From Coffea arabica (taxonomy: Eukaryota > Streptophyta > Magnoliopsida > Gentianales > Rubiaceae), in NCBI RefSeq assembly GCF_036785885.1, contig NC_092320.1, forward strand, positions 22,693,557-22,757,556: a stretch of 64,000 nt of DNA. Reading direction: 5' to 3'. Below are positions 1-12,247 of the stretch, piece after piece. Below the pieces are notes generated by a model, which searched no databases, was not told the origin of the DNA, and was given only the letters and a program-made list of their open reading frames with translations. Each line of letters starts with the position of its first letter. The stretch's first letter is position 1. The translations under genes were made by a program, and so were the position numbers.

Positions 1-684
1 CAAGAGAACTAGCTGAAACAGTCAAGTAATACAAACATAATCTAAGTCATTCCCATGTATAACCACATTTTACATAAGCAGGTATCATAAGATCACTTCT
101 TAACAAACACACACAAACATGCCAGATGGCAACAAATCCCAAGTCATTAAGTCTACATAGATTGTAAATATGAGAAACTACTAAGCTAAGCAGTGGCAAA
201 AAGTTGATCTTCATGTGGTCCCTTAATTGCAAATTATCTATTCTATGTGGTCAACCAGCACCACCCACTTCTATTATGTCAAAAGTTGTAGCAAAAGACT
301 CTAGACCAGAGGTAACATGAAAGTAGATTATCAATACACAGATAGAAATGAATATCTATCTAAAGAACATGGAGTGTACTCCAAGAATCAACAAGATCAA
401 TACACACGTAACAGCAACAATGCACATGCATCATTATTATCAGGTCATCAATACCTATAGAAACACATGACAACTAGATCTGAAAATGGCACAACGGCAA
501 TGATAACAGTGACATATTTCTCGTACTTCAAATATCAGATACCATAAAGATGTTATCCAGAAATCCTGATATTAAGCATGCACGAAATCATGACCCATTT
601 CTAATGATACCGACAAATAAAGCTTTAAAAAATGAAGTGACGAAACAAAAATCAATTAAAAGCAATAATTCAGAAGACACTCAC
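1..684 (-). other. Beta-tubulin intron 2 (partial)
   Basis: This stretch follows the GTGAG donor at 684-680 on the minus strand. It is AT-rich and holds no tubulin-like reading frame for exon 3 in any phase I examined. The intron is therefore at least 684 bp, longer than is common for plant tubulin genes. The acceptor lies outside the window. A transposon-enlarged intron is possible, but I see no element ends here. Confidence 0.7.
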
Positions 685-1620
685 AGCTGGGAGTGGTCAG
701 TTTAAGAGTCCTGAAGCAGATATCGTACAAAGCTTCATTATCAAGAACCATGCACTCATCTGCATTCTCAACAAGCTGATGCACTGAAAGGGTGGCATTA
801 TATGGCTCCACCACTGTATCAGAAACCTTTGGGGATGGGAAAACAGAGAATGTAAGCATCATTCTATCAGGGTACTCCTCCCTGATCTTTGAAATCAATA
901 AGGTACCCATGCCAGAACCTGTTCCTCCACCAAGTGAGTGGCACACTTGAAAGCCTGCCAAAGGCAACACAGTGAGCCACACATTAAAATTGGGCTTTAG
1001 CAAGAACTCATAGATTAGCATTAATCTGCCAGACATTCTAATTACGTTCTAAACATCTTCAATATACGCAGCATTGGCTAAAATAGAACCAAATTACTCA
1101 CCAAAATACTATCTACACAACCAATTAAATAATTTACAATTAACAGCACGTTATCAGTAGCTAACAGTTCATCTACTAAAGCATTACAGAACTTAAATTA
1201 AAGGTATCAAATCTGTATATTTTTACCTTGAAGGCAGTCACAGTTCTCAGCCTCCTTCCTCACAACATCAAGAACGGAGTCAATAAGTTCAGCACCCTCA
1301 GTATAATGCCCTTTGGCCCAGTTGTTTCCAGCACCAGACTGACCAAAAACAAAGTTATCAGGCCTGAAGATCTGGCCATATGGACCGGTGCGGACACTGT
1401 CCATAGTGCCGGGCTCCAGATCCATAAGAACAGCACGAGGTACAAACCTCCCACAAGATGCCTCATTGTAGTACACATTAACACGCTCCAATTGCAAATC
1501 TGAGGTTCCAACATATCGTCCAGTTGGATCTATCCCATGCTCATCACACACTACTTCCCAGAACTTTGATCCAATTTGGTTGCCACATTGTCCTCCTTGA
1601 ACGTGAAGGATTTCTCTCAT
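685..1620 (-). CDS. TUB: Beta-tubulin, coding exons 1 and 2 (partial gene)
   Basis: Beta-tubulin pairs with alpha-tubulin to form the GTP-binding subunit of microtubules in the cytoplasm. Exon 1 is 1227-1620 (394 bp). It starts with MREI, the N-terminal motif through which tubulin mRNA is autoregulated, followed by [12 protein letters not shown]. It ends within a glycine codon at CAAG|GTAAAA. Exon 2 is 685-954 (270 bp), opens after TTTGGCAG and carries the GTP-binding tubulin signature GGGTGSG, then [13 protein letters not shown]. It ends after codons for LTTPS at AGCT|GTGAG. Exon lengths of 394 and 270 bp match the usual plant beta-tubulin layout. The third coding exon, about half the protein, is not in bases 1-684 and must lie left of the window. 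No stop or frameshift is seen, so the gene looks intact. The isotype cannot be assigned. Confidence 0.96.
955..1226 (-). other. Beta-tubulin intron 1
   Basis: A 272-bp intron between coding exons 1 and 2. The donor is G|GTAAAA at 1226 and the acceptor TTTGGCAG ends at 955. It splits a glycine codon after the first base. It is AT-rich, and nothing else is seen in it. Confidence 0.9.
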
Positions 1621-1625
1621 CTTTC

Positions 1626-2422
1626 CTGAAATTCAGAACAACATTGGCCAACAAGTTAATGTCAATTAAGAACCATACACACTTAAGAATAGCGCATTAC
1701 AAAGAATTTCATCTTTTTTTTTGCTTTATGAATAATTAAGTGATTTTCCTTTTTATAATGGAAAACCGTTCTTAACGAGCATAACCAATACAGCAACATC
1801 ATAATGCTGGATATACTTATTGCTGTTTCACCAAAAAAATAAAGAAATCAGTAAAGATCAAAATCACTATACATACCAAAATAAAATGAAATCACTCAGA
1901 TCCGCAAAAAATTTATAAGATCACAAAATTAAAAGCATATTTTAGCAATTTGACACCAAATCAACGTATTCAGTGATAGATCTACAAAATCCCCAACCAC
2001 AAAACCTCGAAAAAGAACATTCATATTCTTATAATTGTGACAAAAATCGACAGTAAAACAACAGCGAGAGCAGATCTACATCATAAAATCTATTTCGATA
2101 AATAAAAAATAATATGAAATTCACCGGCATTTCCACAAATTTTGATTTAAATTGCTCTGAAATGAAAAAACCAGATCTGTATAATGAAACTTTCGTACAA
2201 AACAATCAAAAAGGGGTAAAACACCCCACGATCTGCTAACATTTCCACAAATTCCATAAATGCAAAGCAAAATAATCTCACACGGATCACCTATACACTA
2301 AAAGACACCGAATTAAGCGAATAAAACATTTGAGAAAATGCGGCACAAGAAATCGAGGAAATGCGATTTAAATTGAACGGAGACATATATTAATGTCAGA
2401 AATTTAAAGTTAAACTACTAAC
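1626..2422 (-). other. Beta-tubulin 5' leader intron
   Basis: A 797-bp intron lies in the 5' untranslated leader. The donor is ACTAAAG|GTTAGTAG (exon ends at 2423). The acceptor is TGAATTTCAG (ends at 1626), leaving five leader bases, GAAAG, before the ATG at 1620-1618. The whole stretch is AT-rich with frequent stops. Leader introns that raise expression are known in plant tubulin genes; that this one does so is inference. Confidence 0.82.
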
Positions 2423-2497
2423 CTTTAGTTTGATTAAGAGAATTCCGATAATCTGTTCTGAAAATTCGATCGAGAGAGCAAAAATCGCCACTCGATC

Positions 2498-2529
<32 letters not shown>

Positions 2530-2557
2530 TGGTGGGGGTGTGACCGTGTGAGAGTGA
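2423..2557 (-). other. Beta-tubulin leader exon
   Basis: Predicted first, non-coding exon. The 3' end is fixed by the donor at 2423/2422. The 5' end is inferred at about 30 bases below the TATA box. On the transcribed strand it carries a long CT run, typical of highly expressed plant leaders. Confidence 0.6.
2505..2528. repeat. (AG)n microsatellite in the tubulin leader
   Basis: About twelve AG units (CT on the transcribed strand) within the predicted leader exon. Pyrimidine-rich CT tracts just below the TATA box are common in plant core promoters and leaders. Confidence 0.95.
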
Positions 2558-2582
2558 GGAAAAATATGAACCCTACTCGCTG

Positions 2583-2596
2583 ATTATATATAAAGC
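2583..2596 (-). promoter_or_regulatory. TATA box of the beta-tubulin gene
   Basis: On the minus strand the sequence reads CTTTATATATAATC, a strong plant TATA box, placed so that transcription would start near 2555-2560. It lies just upstream of the CT-rich leader and is the only good TATA box near it. Confidence 0.7.
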
Positions 2597-2599
2597 GAA

Positions 2600-4627
2600 T
2601 GAGAGATCAACGGCTGATATTGCTTCCCTCCTATTTCTGGAGGGCCAACAGATGCCGTTGGATTAAGACAATCAACGGTTGGGATTGGGTAATTAGTACT
2701 AATCACTGAGATTTTGAAAATTTTTAAATCCGAGAGATGAGTCGTTTGACGGAATTGCCCTTTGGTTGAATTACTAGAATGTCCTTTGACAGTTGTAAAG
2801 TTTGAATTCGTGCACTTGTCTCGTATTTTGGAAACCGATTCAAATTTTTTGGGTAAATTTTTTTTTCTTTTATTGTTCTGATCAAGTCTTTTCTGGCCAT
2901 AATGTATCTTGGAGCCTGTCGTTTTTACATTTTACACCTGGGTAAATGTTAACGTTCAAAAAACTCCAAAATCCAGCCGTTCAGACCAGATTAGACACGT
3001 ACTATTATTTATTTATTACTAGCAAATCTTATCCAATACATTTGCGGTACTTTATTAGTCGTATTTTTTTGGAACTTATTTGAACTGTAAATTTTTCAAA
3101 AGAAGAGTCACTCCACACGTCTTTAAATCATCTTTTTGCTTCGAATATATTACACCGTTTTAGTATATCTTTCTTTAAAAAATATAAAAGCTTACAAACC
3201 AAATAGGGCTTTTGGATGGCTGGTATGTTTCTCAATCTTTCTTCGAAATGCACCTAGGGAGTTTTTTTTTTTAACGCATCGGTAGGGAATAATTAAGATT
3301 CAACCAAATATAGTACAAGTTCAATTAATTTTATTTGGGTAGGAAAAAAAATAAAAACTTATGAGAAGAAAGGCAATGATGAGACTAAAAAATTAGTTAA
3401 ATGAGAATCAAACTGTTGTAATAGATGTCAATGAAATATGAAAAAGGAAAGTCCCTAACAAATTTTACTAGATTTTTTGAATGTCAAATATATGTTCTTC
3501 TTCATGTTTTCTTGAGCCCTTCTTTGTTATTATGTCTATACATTGCATATATTTTCCTTCCAAATAATTTTGGGAGACTCAGATATATATTTCGGACATT
3601 AATTTTTTTCCAAGGAAAAAAGAAAACTCATGACTCTGAATAAACTATGCTTGAATATCTTTAAATTATTTTTTGCGCTTGAATTTTTCACACTATATTC
3701 TCTTTTATTGTTTAAAAATAAATTTTTGCAGGTTAGTTGATCAAAATTTCACATTTGCCGTGAAATTTTATTTTATGCATTTCTCTACCATTTTGCCTCA
3801 CATACATAACATCTTAAAAAGCGTAATAGTAATCTTTTAAAAAAAAACTTTCTAAAAAATGCAATCCAAACAACCGCTAATATACTTTAACCCCTATAAA
3901 TTTTTAAATCAGCTCATTAAACCAAAATTCTAGCAAAATATGTCCCCAAACCCAGGCACATTACTAATAAAATGTTAGATTTTTTTTTTTTTGCTTTTAC
4001 TCACCCAATCATTTTTTTTATGTTCCCTGTTCTTTTTCTTGTTTATTTGTTTCTCATTTTTTGCTACGTTTTTCCTTCTGTTAACCCTCTCCCTCCCTTA
4101 AACTCTTAAATCATCAAGAACTTCTTGTTCTTATTACCCCTTTTTGCTTCCCCCTGTTTTGCCTCTTTTAGAAAAAAGAGAAAGAAGACCAAATGCTTTG
4201 GCAACATTCATGTCACACCTCCATGATTGATCGTATGTCCACAATTCTAGCCACAGGTATAGGTCTAAACACACACATGTATGTTTCTAAAAAATGACCT
4301 ACCGTAAAATTGATTTTTTCATCTATTCGAGCAAAGAGACAAAAAATTGCAAAAATTGATGTATTTAGTAAAGTATAGGATAGATATAGGGGACACTATA
4401 TCTATGTATTGTATATGATGGGCATTTTTGTTTAAAAATATGATTAAAAGTTCAGCACAAAATACTAGTTAAGCAAAATTATGTATATAAATTGTACGTT
4501 AATAATATGAATATATGTGAAAGTTACATACCTAAAAATTTTATAACTTTCAAATGTTTTACTCTACACCAAATTTACCTCTTATCCTTATGTGAGAAAT
4601 TGAATTCACTACTACTCATCAGCTTAT
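2600..4627. other. Intergenic AT-rich DNA upstream of tubulin
   Basis: No coding region, RNA gene or bounded element was recognised. Short open frames here are AT-rich and have no recognisable motif. The proximal part (2600-2800) may hold further promoter elements of the tubulin gene. Confidence 0.6.
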
Positions 4628-4636
4628 TATTTTATA

Positions 4637-7600
4637 GAAAAAATCGTTCAATACATCCATCACATTTTGTCAAATAATGTTTTTCGTCCCTCACTTTTAA
4701 AAGTATAATTTTACGTCTCTTACAAATTCACATTAATCAAATTTGATCCCTACCTAAATTTTCAATTAGTTTTTTGCTGAAATTTATCATGTGCTTTGCA
4801 TGTGATCATTTTTTAAGGACAACATTGTGAAGTCAAATTTTACATAATCCGATCTATAGTCCCTTATATTTAACAAAATTAATTATTTCATCCCTTATAT
4901 TTCACAAAATGCATTGTTTCATCCCTCGCATTTCACATAATGAATTTTTCATCCCTCATTAATCATGTGTACGAATAGTTTTTTTTTTAAAATCTATGTA
5001 TATATCTATTTGATTTCACTCGAATAGTACGAATAACATAGAATATACCTCTATTTGATTTCACCTAAACAAACTAATTGTAGTTATACAAATGCTATTC
5101 AATAGATATATACATGGGTTTATATCTAACAATTTTGTTTTAAACCTATATATATCTAATTGATTTCACCATGCGAATCTATCCAATATTTGTAAACTTT
5201 TCTCTTTTGGTAATAATTTATTTATTGAGTTGTGTAATATGTGTGAGGACTCGTAAATTTTTCTTATTTTTATATTATTTTATTTTATTTTCTCATATGC
5301 ATTTTCTTCATTATATCTTATTATATTGATTTTTCCAGACATTTTATAAGTGAATAGAGTTTTTAAAACATTTTTCTGATATAAGTTAGTTCCTATTAAG
5401 TTTGGAGTGTATAGTGGACAGTGGACGTGGGACCCGCTAGTGCACTAAGTGAGAGAAATTCGGCCAATTAGGTTATATTTTGTATACAGGGATTAATTTA
5501 CTAGGTATTAAGAGATAGTTAGAGGTTACTTAGTCGGATTAATTTTGGAGAGACAAAAGGATATGTTTTAACTCAAAAGGTGCTAGGTGTCGCGACATGG
5601 TTGGTTCTTGGATTTTAACCACTATTCACTAACTTTACTAAAACCCAAAATTGGCCAACAATCATCTTCATTCTTTGAGCATCTTGGTCGAGCTTCACAA
5701 CAACAACAAAAAAAAAAGAAAGAAAGAAAGCCTTCACTTATTCCTTCAATTCCTTGCTTTGATCTTGTAAACCAATCGTTAAAACTTTGATTTGCTCCAT
5801 AAAAACCTTTCTCTTGTTAGGATTAAGGAGAGTGGTGGAGTGGTTTGAGAAAAAAAGGTGTTAAGTTGCTTCTTTTCTTGAGTTTACAAGGTGAGTTGCT
5901 AAGAACTTCTTCCTTTAGTCTTGATAATGTTAAATTAGTGGCTTTAGTGGTTGAACATGTTGATTTATGGCGTGTTTATGGTTGGAAGTGAAGTTTTGAT
6001 GGATTTTGATTTATTATTGCTATTTTTCTGTTTTATATGATAATCATGGTTTAGTCACGGATTGAGGGGGTTTGTTATAGTGTAAAATGGAGGTAATATA
6101 TGTTGGATATGATTGGTTGCGGAAAAATTTCTGGTTGGTGCTGAAATTCCAGTTTAGGGATTGTAATTAACCTTGTTCTACCTGGTACTGTTTGACCTAG
6201 ATAGAGGCTGAATTGGCCTTAGCATAAAACATGAAAGTTGTATATAATGATGTTTTATAGTTTCCTGCAAAATTTCAGCTCAATCGGAGTACTGTAGTAT
6301 ATGAAATGACCAAAATACCCTTAACTGCCACAACCCCTGATTCGCTGACAGTTTTCTGTTTGCGTAGAGATTCTGATTTTTGACCATGAAAATGCATTAT
6401 TTGGTTTTAGAGGTCTTCATAAGGAATGTAGGTCTCTGTCTTAGCTTCGAAATGCCATAAAATTCGTCTTAATCCGATAAACGTAGCTTAAGTTACGATC
6501 GAAACATTAAGAGACGTCAAACCTGCCTGTTAGGTCTATTGTCTTTCAAATTGGTTTTCGGTTGCATTATTAAAATTGTGTTGTAATTGACTGTATATGA
6601 AGGGTATTGTGACCCTAATTAGATGTTTTTAATAGCTCGTGAATTATATTTGAGGTTGTGGTTGATTTGGGTTGAATTTGGTGATGAATTGTAGGGTGAA
6701 AAGTAAGAAAAACAAGGGGAAATGCTGTTAAAATTTTCGCAGGAACCCCGGAGCAGTTATGGGAAATCTGCAATAACTGGAAGTTGAAATATCAGAATTG
6801 AGTTCCGTTTATTGTGTTTTAAACTAGATTCATAGGGCTATGAACCATGTAAATTTCAGTCTCTGGTTTGGTCTGTGGGATTTATGGTGATTTTTCAAAC
6901 TTAACCAAAATCGTATACCTGCTCTGCCTTTTTCTGGTTAAGACAGCAATTTGAGGCTGGAATTTGATTGGCTTGTGATCTGAATCTTCTAAATGTGTCT
7001 TCTGAGAAATTTTACCCCTTTGAGTCTATTTTCCAACGGTGTAAATTTTACCAATTTTGGACTTAAGAATCCTAAGATATGATTTTTCAATCAGGGGTGT
7101 GCAAAACTGGAAAAATTGTTTTCTTGGAATTATTCTCACTTTCAATTTCACCTTGAGATATGAGCTAGTACATCATTGTAAGTATGATTTTGAGAGGAGT
7201 GAGGGGTTTTTGGGTCGTGTATGTCCTTAGGACCAACCGTTTTCTTTTATTCTTAAGCCGTCTTTTATTTTTTTCGTACTAGTATATAATTTAGAGAGGT
7301 ACCTGACTAGTAATCGAACCTCAGTTGTGCATCCTATTTATTCGGTTTTGGATGAGAAAATTTCAATTGCTTTACCTTTGTTATTCTTAGGGTTTCACGG
7401 TGATTAGGCCACTTTGGATGGAAATTTTTGGAAGTACATGTACTTGAACTGGTGAGTGTACCACTCCCCTCATTTGTTGCTTAACTTGATTTCTGCACTT
7501 GCAATCTGTGATCTGAATGATTGTACTATCTGTTTATTTTGTTTGAGACGAGGGTGTACTTTATCACACTCGTTCTCTTGTCTGTCTGTATATCTACTGT

Positions 7601-9250
7601 CTGTCTGTATGCCTCCTTACTGTGTATAATCTGTTATCTGTATCTGAGTTTGTTCGGACGTCGTTTGGAGGTTGGTATCCAACGACCTTTCTGTGACCTT
7701 TGAACTCAACACCTATGGCTAGTTACTCGAGTCGGGCCGACAAAGGCCTGGTCGATTAGATAACGAACCACGGTAGTCTGTTCTGGGAATCTTTGAGTAT
7801 TGAGACTCTTGATTCCGGTAAACTCGAGTATTACCATTACTGTTCCTGTTCGGCGTTCGGGCCCGGTAGGGGTATGTTTGGTGGACGGGAAATTGGTGTA
7901 AAGCGGGGTCTACGGACATATTGGTTCTATTTACGTTGACGGAGAGTTAACGGGTTCGGACCAAGTACTGCAAATGGAAATCTGGCTCCTGAGAGCCACT
8001 TGTATCCTTTCTCTTTAAATCACTGTGTCTAATTGTTTTCCTTTATATCTGGTATATGTATCTGATTGGTTAAACATGAAAGGCCATGGTTTTACCCCTA
8101 TATGTTTGGTAGCTCATTGAGCGCAAACTCACCCCTTTCTGTTACCTTTGTTTTCCTTATAGGGGACATACTTGGAAATCACGGTTTTGGAAGAAAATGG
8201 TCAAGCTAGTATATATGTCATGTTGTTAAATTCTTTTGGAAAACAAAGCCCTAATTGTATTGCGTGTAGTATGAATACCTCGGATTGCACTGCATGTTAA
8301 TTTGTTCAAGACTCCAATGTAAATATATGTAGTTTCCGATTGTTTGTTTTCTTTGGATCCTATCGCGCGTACTATATTGGGTTTGTGTGTATCGACTCCG
8401 TAGTCCTGGCGAGATTTGGGCAGGCGGTCTGTCGAATCCTTTGGTTCGCCTTAAGGGGAGGTAGGGCTGTCACAATATGACCATCTAATTAATCGGTCCT
8501 AACTTGAATTTTATAGTCATGCTAACAAAATGCAGTTTAAATCTGAAATTTCTACTCGCCACCTTTAAGACAACAGTTGAATTTCTTGCCTTGTAATTGT
8601 TTTAAAATTTGAAAGTGTCAATCACTTATTTCTTTTTATCATAGTTTTCCCTTGTTTATTTTTTTGTCCAAATTTCATTCAATATAAACATTTAATAATG
8701 TTTAAGATTAAATGTCTTCATTGTTTTCCATTTTCGAGTAAATGAAAATGAACATGAATGAAAAACTAACAAATTTTTTTTAAATCCCTATATATATCTA
8801 TTTAATTTCACTTGAACAGGATGTTTAGATGAAATCAAATAGAGATATATTACATGTTATTCGTATTGTTCAGATGAAATTAAATAGATATATACATGAG
8901 TTTAAAAAAAGTTATTCATACATATGATTAATGAGGGATGAAAAATTTATTTTGTAAAATGTGAGGGATAAAAAATTCATTTTGTGAAATATGAATGACG
9001 AAACAATTCATTTTGTGAAATGCGAGAGACTATGGATTAGATTATATAAATTTTAATTTGACAATTTTGGGCTTCAAAAATGATCATTTGCAAGGTACGT
9101 GGTGAGTTCCGACAAAAACCTAGTCAGAAATCTAGGTAGGGCCCAAATTTGACCAATGTGAATTTGTAAGAGATGTAAAAGTATATTTTAAAAGTGCAGG
9201 ACGAAAAAGTTATTTTGTAAAATGTGAAGGATGTTTTGGACGATTTTTCC
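4637..9250. mobile_element. Fold-back Mutator-like element (MULE), split by an LTR insertion
   Basis: The two ends are long inverted repeats of each other. The left arm (4637 to about 5160) reads as the reverse complement of the right arm (about 8740 to 9250), with shared phrases such as TTTCATCCCTC / GAGGGATGAAA. The outer termini are GAAAAAATCGTTC and, inverted, GGAAAAATCGTCC. Both sides are flanked by the same nine bases, TATTTTATA (4628-4636 and 9251-9259). A 9-bp TSD with long inverted ends is the mark of Mutator-like elements. Without the insertion at 5242-8474 it would be about 1.4 kb. No transposase is present, so it is non-autonomous. Confidence 0.85.
5242..8474 (+). mobile_element. 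3.2-kb probable solo LTR (long-LTR gypsy-like family)
   Basis: The segment begins TGTGAGGACTCG and ends GGGCTGTCACA, so its termini are the inverted pair TGTGA/TCACA. It is flanked by the 5-bp TSD ATATG (5237-5241 and 8475-8479). It sits inside the fold-back MULE, whose arms lie outside it on both sides. Its last ~70 bases closely match the corresponding end of the element at 54152-59652: both hold GTCCTGGCGAGA, then TTTGGTTCGCCTTA. I see no gag-pol frame, primer-binding site or second internal LTR. A solo LTR is the simplest reading; an internally deleted non-coding element is the alternative. Confidence 0.75.
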
Positions 9251-9259
9251 TATTTTATA

Positions 9260-12238
9260 GGTATAAATTTATAGAAATTATGATATATGTCATTACTATT
9301 TTTATTTTCAACTTCAGAGGAATGTTATTATCCTTACTCAAATTCTAAAACTTTTCCAAATATTGATGTCTAATAATACATAAAGTATTTATTACATGTT
9401 TTATATGATTAATTAGAAAGTACTAGTATTTTTAAAGTATTTTAAATTTTTAAAAAAATATGAAAATTTTTTTGAATACTACATACAAAGTCGTATTAAA
9501 CAAACATAATATTAGTATATACTAATTAAAGGAAAGAATATTATGAAGGTAAAGAAATATGAGCCAAATGTGAACAATTAAGATGTGAGAGCCATCACGA
9601 ATATAACCATATAAGGAAAGGACAAAGAAAAGAAATAAAACGTTGGAAAAGGCAAAATGCAACGCTACCAAAAGTTCAAAAGAGTTTGGCGTGATCAACC
9701 CTAGTTTATGGAGGCATAACTATTTATCCGTCCAACTACTATGCTATTGGGTCAATTATGTAACACAGTGAAGGAAAAGCTACATGTGCACACAAAAAAT
9801 AAGTAATTTTTTCTTTAACCTCATATATGTACATTTCAACGAGTGTTGCACATGTATTTATAATTGATGTACATGTGCTTCAATGCACGTCTCCACATAC
9901 TGATTCGACAAATGAATTGGATTGAAGAATTGACTAGGCATCAAATTCAAGGATGGTGGGTGCATAGTTTGCAAGTTTCCATATTAAAGTCATGTCAAGA
10001 TGCTTTGTATGTGTGTGTGTGTGTTCTTTTTTAAGATTCTTTGTGTTTACGTTATTAATGAACTGAAATTAGAAAGATAGAAAAAAAATAAAGAATTGAA
10101 ATTCAACTAACCAACCATTGCATTAGACCGGGTGTTTAAATCTCTAATGTCTAGTGCATTACACAAGAAGTATAGTTTGTTATGTTTCTCTTTTAAAAAA
10201 ATTTGAAGAGTGTAGTAGTGTACTTATCTAGTCTGGTGATTCACCCGCAACTCTCGTGTAAACCTCTTTAGATTACCTCTCTCCCATAGAGTAGGAGTAG
10301 GTTAAATAATTGTCATTCTACATAAAAAAGAGAAATTCAACTGACTAAAGACTTCTCCTCTTCCATAAAATAGGAGTAGGCTAGATAATTGTCATTGCAG
10401 ATAAAAAAAAAAAAAATTCAACTAACCAGTATACGCAAGACTTGCATAATTTCTGTTTAGCTTTCAAGAAGAAGTATGCCAAGTACTAATGCTTAGGAGA
10501 TTGGTAGTTTAATTAACTCCTCACTCAAGTATATCTTTTAAAAAAAGATAAGAAGTATGGTATTTTTAGCTAGAATTAAATATTTCCAATTTCATGATTA
10601 GTAACTTAATCTAATTTTGATCTTTTGGTTTTGTATTAGTATTTCTACAAAGGCAATGACACTTTTCGTATAGTGTGACGCCCTTTGCAAAACATTTTCC
10701 AAACATCAATCTTTTTTATTATCCAAAAAAGCATCAATATTCTTTTATGTTTATTGCGTGTGTGTGTGTGTGAACAAACCTTAAATTCCTTCTACTTTTT
10801 CGCTTTGCAGTAAAGTATGGAATAATTTCAATGTCCTTAATATTGGTCTCCATTTGGAGTTTACTACCCACCTATAAATCACTTTTTGAACGTGATGCCT
10901 AACAAGTCATACCCGAAATCGCAAACTTTCTTGATCATTTTTGGCTTTTTTCTACAATTATTAAATAAGGTGCCTTAAAGTAAACAACAGTACCCTTTGT
11001 TAGTGGTTGATCCGTCATTATCATTTACCAACATTTGTCGACAACTAGTGCTTTAGTACTTCATGCATAATCTACCCTTCAATGCTGATTATGAAGTAGT
11101 AATTAATCTTATTTCAAACAGGATGTCTGCTTTTCTTCTTACCCTACATTAAAAATGTTTGTCTTTTTTAGTCAACATACTAACTCATAATTTCCACTAA
11201 TAGAAAGATCATGTAATGTGTCTAATTTTGTAAGCTAGATATCGGAATAATTGTTAGTTTTACTTGGGAGGTTAAGTTAATTAAGATAGTGGAACCAAAT
11301 GTTTTTAAATTTCCTTATTGAACCATTATCTTGTTTCAATCAAATAGGAAATGAATTCAAATAAAAAAAGAAAAGAAAAAAGAAAGTTAATTTTAAAATA
11401 TTGCTCTATGTTATCAAAAGTTGCAATGAGCTTGCAAAGATTATTTTATCAATGTACCCTTCAAATGGTTAAGGCACCATATTAGCCCCTCCATCCAAAA
11501 ATTATCAATTATCTAAGGTCAAATGGGCTCCACAAAATCGAAAGGCACATCAATAAAAATTTCCATCTTTTTACATGCGGTTTTTAACTTTGAGAATGGT
11601 AGATTCTCCTTTGGCCAATTTAGACATTCACTTCCTCTTTTCCTGCAACTTGCTTTCCAACATCAAACCCCCAATGTCCCTATTACATGAGAAACCAACA
11701 TAGGGTGACACTCAATTACACTGCAGGTGCAGTACTGTCAATGAGGTTGAGCCAATCCAAACTCATTCTGATTTTGCCTAAAAAGTTTATATTATAAGAA
11801 AATTCTAGAGTTTTTTTAGGATATTATTATCTCAATTGTATCTCTCAATGAAAATAATAGTTTGAATTTCAAATCTGTAAAGTTACTAAAATCTAATGGC
11901 TAATAACAATTTTTTTTTTTTACGATCCAACAGTGATTGAAATTGAGGGGATGATACCAAAAAAATAAAAATAAAAATAAAAACTGCAGAATCTTCCTTA
12001 AGATGTTTCCTGATGGAACCCTTACACTTCAATCAAACGCAACGCATGATAAGGACATATATGTCATTTCATGTTCTTTAAAAGTAACAAGAATCAATGA
12101 TAATGTAGGACAAAAAGGTCAATTTACTGTCAAGAGACCGTCATCCTGATCTAGAACAAATCATTAGAGTTTAGAGATATCTTAGTCTCAGTGACGCATA
12201 CAACGTTTTGTTTTAAGATCAGCAGATCTAATACACCT
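9260..12238. other. AT-rich intergenic DNA
   Basis: No gene or bounded element is recognised. Two short GT microsatellites are visible, near 10009-10024 and 10757-10771. A short direct repeat around the phrase ATAGAGTAGGAGTAGG occurs near 10285 and, slightly changed, near 10366. Confidence 0.55.
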
Positions 12239-12247
12239 TTTCAAGAA

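Noticed and set aside
1228..1514. Plus-strand and alternate-frame ORFs over the tubulin exon
   Set aside because: Shadow frames of the minus-strand beta-tubulin exon; no independent motifs.
5587..5790. 67-codon frame in the LTR at 5242-8474
   Set aside because: Ends in a poly-Lys run from an A tract, has no recognisable domain, and has no obvious counterpart in the related element at 54152-59652.
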